Source: Ensifer adhaerens (GTDB lineage Bacteria; Pseudomonadota; Alphaproteobacteria; Rhizobiales; Rhizobiaceae). Taken from it: DNA of 64,000 nucleotides. Shown one piece after another: positions 60,929-64,000 of the stretch (the first letter of the stretch is position 1; every line of letters starts with the position of its first letter). The position numbers were made by a program, and so were the translations under genes. The notes under the pieces are model-generated. The model was not told the DNA's origin and made no database searches. It was given only the letters and a program-made list of their open reading frames with translations. The stretch covers positions 248,001 to 312,000 of the forward strand of contig NZ_JABEKT010000002.1 of assembly GCF_013283195.1 (NCBI RefSeq), read 5' to 3'.

Positions 60929-61645
60929 ATGGCACGATATGTCGTCACTGGGGCAAGTTCCGGGATAGGTCTGGAAATTGCGCTGCACCTGGCCGCAAAA
61001 GGCCACAGCGTCGTTGCGCTCGGCCGCGACAGGGAGCGACTGAGAGGCCTGGCGCAGCGTGATCAAAGGATCGAGGTGCGGGTGCTGGATATCCGAGACA
61101 AGGCGGCCATTGCCGCCTTTGGTGCCGAATTGGCGGAAGCAGATGTCATCGACGGTCTCATCAACAACGCGGCCATCCAACACAATGTCAGGCTCGATGA
61201 GCCACACTACGGCATCGACCAGATCGTCGCTGAAGTCGAGACCAATCTTGTCGCCCCCATCATCCTGTCGCGGCTGCTTTTGCCGAACACGCCTGCGCGC
61301 CCGTTCGTGATCGTCAATATCGGCTCTGCCCTTGCGTGCTATCCAAAGGCGACTTCGGCAGTCTACAGCGCCACGAAGGCGGGCTTGCGCATGTTTTCGG
61401 ATGCTCTTCGGGTGCAATACGAGCAGACCTCCGTCAGAGTGGTGGATGTGGTGTTGCCGCTGGTCGAGACGCCGATGACCGCTGGGCGCGGCCGCGGCAA
61501 GATCACCGCTAAAGCGGCCGCCGCGGCAATCGTACGCGCTCTGGAGCCCGGCAGGTCGCGGGTTCATGTCGGCAAGGCAAAACTGTTGAAGCTGTTGCAA
61601 GTCATCGCTCCGCCTGTCGCTGCCGCGATCATCAGAAAGCTCTGA
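60929..61645 (+). CDS. SDR-family oxidoreductase
   Basis: A 238-residue short-chain dehydrogenase of the DltE/YdfG-like kind: nucleotide motif TGASSGIG (about 6-13), NNAA, Ser in NIGSALA and YSATK with catalytic Tyr and Lys. The C-terminal HVGKAKLLKLLQVIAPPVAA is typical of this type, some of which touch the membrane. It is divergent from the Crp/Fnr gene and has the palindrome above. Confidence 0.9.
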   Translation: MARYVVTGASSGIGLEIALHLAAKGHSVVALGRDRERLRGLAQRDQRIEVRVLDIRDKAAIAAFGAELAEADVIDGLINNAAIQHNVRLDEPHYGIDQIVAEVETNLVAPIILSRLLLPNTPARPFVIVNIGSALACYPKATSAVYSATKAGLRMFSDALRVQYEQTSVRVVDVVLPLVETPMTAGRGRGKITAKAAAAAIVRALEPGRSRVHVGKAKLLKLLQVIAPPVAAAIIRKL

Positions 61646-61936
61646 TTTCTGATTTGAGCAGGCCTGTCGAAGATGCCGATGCCAGCGGCCACGGGCTCGC
61701 TCGACGTGCAAGCCAGGCATCAGGCTCCGACCGGTCCAGAACGTCACGGACGGCTCGGCCGCCAAACCATGTCCGTTGGCGCCCTCTTCCATTTGGCCGG
61801 TTCGAAATCCGATGTCGTTTCGTCAAACAGTCCGGGTGCACGCCGGAAGCCCGCATCTGGTCACCGGTGACGGGTCAACGGCAACAGGCGCGATCGTTCT
61901 TGACAGGAAGAGCGATGGCGCCGTGTGCCTTCGGTC

Positions 61937-62287
61937 TTACTTGAGGTACAGGGTCAGGCTGCCGTCGGCTGCCTGTTCAGCCCCGACGATGTTGTTGAGC
62001 TCAACATTCTGGGTCTTGAGCTTGGCGACAAGATCCTTGTTGCCGTCGACCGCCTTGTGCAGGGCGGCCAGCTGGGCGGGCGTTGCCTGGTCGATCCAGG
62101 TTCTGGTCTCGCTCAACTTGTCCAAGGTGTCGATATTGACCACCGTGAAGTTGTCGCCCTTGAAGCTGTGCACCGTCTGTTCGATTTCTGCCGGCCAGTT
62201 CATGGTCGTGCTTGCCGCGTAGGAGATGCCGCCAAAGGTCATGGCGGAAAGCGCTGCGATAAGGGAGAGCTTTGCGATGCGGTTCAT
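61937..62287 (-). CDS. small exported hypothetical protein
   Basis: A 116-residue protein. AAGGAG lies 7 bases before the ATG at 62287. The signal peptide MNRIAKLSLIAALSAMTFGG ends near SYAA. The mature part (FTVVNIDTLDKLSETRTWID, ATPAQLAALHKAVDGNKDL, LTLYLK) resembles short periplasmic proteins of unknown function in rhizobia. Nothing can be said about its role. Confidence 0.75.
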   Translation of the reverse strand: MNRIAKLSLIAALSAMTFGGISYAASTTMNWPAEIEQTVHSFKGDNFTVVNIDTLDKLSETRTWIDQATPAQLAALHKAVDGNKDLVAKLKTQNVELNNIVGAEQAADGSLTLYLK

Positions 62288-62862
62288 GATCATTCTCCTT
62301 GGTTGTGCAGCATCCCGCATGTGCGTTAGGCCGAGGTGAACCCCTGCGAGCCGTCGTCAAACGGGTCTCATTGGTCGCCACAGGTCGTTTGCGGGCGTTT
62401 TCGCCCACACTGAAGATGCCGGGTTGTTTCGAATGTCGGGACAGTTAGCCCCCCAGCAATCAGTGCTGGATTGTGCCGTTCCGATGACTGAAAAATGGTA
62501 GCCAATCGTGACATTTTGGTGGCGCAAGTCACTGGAATATAATTACAAATTCTTCATGCGCCGATCGTTGGCCGACAAGGCGAAGTAATGACGGATCACG
62601 ACGCCCATCATCGATGGAACGCTTTGCCCATTCAGCTCGCGTGGTGGGCGCCGACGACCTGCCGTCATTCGGACCGGAGCGGCCTGAGATGCCGGCGAGT
62701 TCGTCGGCGGCCGCCGGGCTCTCCGCCGCAAGACCGCTCCGCAACGGTGACACGGCCCAAGAACTGAACTTTCGTGACGTGGTGCCGTTGGCAAAGCCGG
62801 TTACGATCGCCAGGCCACCCCGGGCCGGTTGGGTCTTGTGAATGCCCGCCGGAGGTGGACGG
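62288..62862. other. gene-poor region with one orphan promoter-like site
   Basis: About 575 bases with no supportable gene. An AT-richer patch holds TTGGTG (62516-62521) and TATAAT (62538-62543) with a 16-base spacer, a good sigma-70 form pointing right. No gene on that strand follows within 1 kb except minC, so it could start a small RNA or be inert. Confidence 0.4.
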
Positions 62863-63201
62863 TCACTTCGCCGTGAAGAACGTCAAGAGGACCTTTCCCT
62901 TCTCGCCAAGCAGGCACACGAACCGATCTGCCTTGCCGGCCGTGCCGTTGCGCTCGATATAGGCCTCTCCGAGGATCACCGTCTTGACCGACACGTCTTC
63001 GACCTTGGTGTCGGCGGCGGTGATTGCGAGGCTTTCCGGGTCCAGGACCAGCCCCGTAATGTCGGCGGAATGTTCCTGAAGCGCGACAAGACCGGTCGAT
63101 TTGCAGGCAGTGACCGCGGGGTCCTCGGGTGTCTGGGCGCGTGCCGCAGCAGCGCATGGGAGCGACAGTATCAATGCGACGATGAAGTGTTTGGGCGCCA
63201 T
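62863..63201 (-). CDS. small exported hypothetical protein
   Basis: A 112-residue protein with a signal peptide (MAPKHFIVALILSLPCAAAA, cleaved near ARAQ). The mature part has one Cys near the start (VTACKSTGL) and one near the end (DRFVCLLGEKG), which could form a disulfide in the periplasm. No family was recognised. It is divergent from minC. Confidence 0.7.
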   Translation of the reverse strand: MAPKHFIVALILSLPCAAAARAQTPEDPAVTACKSTGLVALQEHSADITGLVLDPESLAITAADTKVEDVSVKTVILGEAYIERNGTAGKADRFVCLLGEKGKVLLTFFTAK

Positions 63202-63554
63202 CTGAGGGAATCACCTTCCGTTTGCGAGATGCGACGACCTCCGCCGCACCGCTCAACGTCATGGGGTTGCGTTCGGTTCCCGAGGATCTGGGCTGCTGTG
63301 GCGTGCACGCGGGCACTAGTGAGCCCTCGAAGCCAGAAAAAATTGCAGGCACCGACCGGCCGGCGTCGCAAGGCCCCTTCGTGTTCAAAGGGCGATCGGA
63401 ACGGGATTTCACAGCGTGCGCGAGCGGCGTCGGGCACGGCCAGAGAACGCATCGCCGAGCTTTCTCCGAGCTCGCCTGCGAGAAGCGACAGGTCGTCGTT
63501 AACCTTTTGTTAACCATCCGTCGCCTAGATCCCGTCAACGAAAAATTAACGAAG
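63202..63554. other. intergenic region upstream of minC
   Basis: 353 bases between divergent genes. The right part turns AT-rich and contains a perfect CtrA-type box and a further TTAAC (63546-63550) directly before the minC start. No gene was recognised. Confidence 0.55.
63499..63514 (+). promoter_or_regulatory. CtrA-type box TTAA-N7-TTAAC upstream of minC
   Basis: TTAACCTTTTGTTAAC is an exact match, 40 bp before the minC ATG. CtrA control of min genes has been reported in Sinorhizobium, so this is a likely true site. Confidence 0.7.
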
Positions 63555-64000
63555 ATGATCAAAGTGCTAACAGACGCTCGTTCGATCCGTATCAAGGGCC
63601 GCTCGTTCCTGAGCCTGGCGCTGTCGCCCGAGCTGCCGCTCGATCAGTGGCTGACGCGGCTTGACGATCTGGCCGCCCGCTCGGCCGGGTTTTTTCTCGG
63701 CCGGCCTGTTGTGCTCGATATCGTCGATCTCGACATCGACCGGCCACAGCTGAAGGGCCTGCTCGACGAGCTTGCGAGCAGAAACGTCCGGGTTCTGGGC
63801 ATCGAGGGCGGGCGCCCGTCGCTGTTCGAACCGGGCATGCCACCCTCGATGAGAGGTGGCCGGCCGGCGCCGGATTTCGAAGCGGCTGCGGGCGAATTGA
63901 TTGCCGGAGAGCCTAAGGTCACTGAGGTTGTCACCGTCATCGGCCAGGAAACACCGGCCGCAAGGGCGACAGCCTCGATCATTGTCCGGGAGCCGGTTCG
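63555..64000 (+). CDS. minC: septum site-determining protein MinC, 3'-truncated
   Basis: The first 148 residues are in the window; the frame is still open at the edge. The N-terminal domain reads MIKVLTDARSIRIKGRSFLS, then LSPELPLDQWLTRLDDLAAR, FFLGRPVVLDIVDLDI and LASRNVRVLGIEGG, as in rhizobial MinC. MinC, recruited by MinD, blocks FtsZ assembly away from midcell. The C-terminal beta-helix domain and minDE are expected to the right. Confidence 0.92.
   Translation, partial: MIKVLTDARSIRIKGRSFLSLALSPELPLDQWLTRLDDLAARSAGFFLGRPVVLDIVDLDIDRPQLKGLLDELASRNVRVLGIEGGRPSLFEPGMPPSMRGGRPAPDFEAAAGELIAGEPKVTEVVTVIGQETPAARATASIIVREPV

Noticed and set aside
62529-62753. 74-codon minus-strand frame between the two exported proteins
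   Set aside because: Low-complexity Ala/Arg/Ser composition and no ribosome site.

Overview
The window looks like an extrachromosomal replicon (chromid) of a fast-growing rhizobium of the Sinorhizobium/Ensifer group. It is GC-rich and gene-dense. It is dominated by ABC importers with dedicated LysR, GntR, RpiR and Lrp regulators, and the right edge enters minC. In Sinorhizobium the min genes and a cyo oxidase operon lie on the pSymB-type chromid, so that replicon is the best guess. This placement rests on gene content, not on a database comparison. No tRNA, rRNA, IS element, CRISPR array or prophage was seen.

Layout. 1-3.8 kb: the end of a peptide/amide-type ABC operon (binding protein, acetamidase/formamidase-like amidase, double ATPase). 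3.9-8.1 kb: small proteins, an ArsR/AHSA1 pair, a VOC protein, an APH(3'')-like (StrA-like) kinase and a DUF1127-like protein. 8.6-11.4 kb: a two-component system followed by a secreted HbpS/GlcG-like protein. 11.8-12.7 kb: a small hypothetical protein and an RNase H. 12.9-23.3 kb: a sugar-acid locus with two mannonate-dehydratase paralogues, an RraA-like protein, a GntR regulator, a ribose-type ABC importer, an SDR, an SMP-30 lactonase and an aldose-epimerase-like protein. 23.5-25.1 kb: a DnaQ-like exonuclease and a DUF899 protein. 25.3-30.8 kb: an Afu/Fbp-type ABC importer with an inositol-monophosphatase-family enzyme and an RpiR regulator. 31.0-34.9 kb: a sulfur cluster (TSUP exporter, persulfide-dioxygenase-like MBL, cysteine-desulfurase-like enzyme, divergent Lrp). 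34.9-37.6 kb: LysR divergent from an IlvD/Edd dehydratase.

37.9-42.4 kb: a 1468-residue autotransporter with eight cadherin-like repeats. 42.7-46.9 kb: an iron-siderophore-type ABC system plus a conserved protein of unknown function. 47.0-49.4 kb: DUF2809, TetR and an MFS transporter. 49.5-54.3 kb: a secreted NSSS-repeat protein, a hypothetical protein, a tautomerase, an SDR, LysR and an MFS transporter. 54.6-59.6 kb: cyoABCD plus SURF1. 59.6-61.6 kb: a PmtA-like methyltransferase, a Crp/Fnr regulator and an SDR, apparently one small regulon. 61.9-64.0 kb: two small exported proteins and the start of minC.

The least expected signals are regulatory. Three perfect TTAA-N7-TTAAC (CtrA-type) boxes lie in front of minC, the autotransporter and a small gene. 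A pair of near-identical TTAACC-NN-GGTTAA palindromes lies at the same distance (57 nt) from two divergent start codons around a Crp/Fnr gene. The clusters most worth testing as systems are the HbpS-like/two-component trio, the sugar-phosphate import-and-dephosphorylation operon, and the sulfur cluster.
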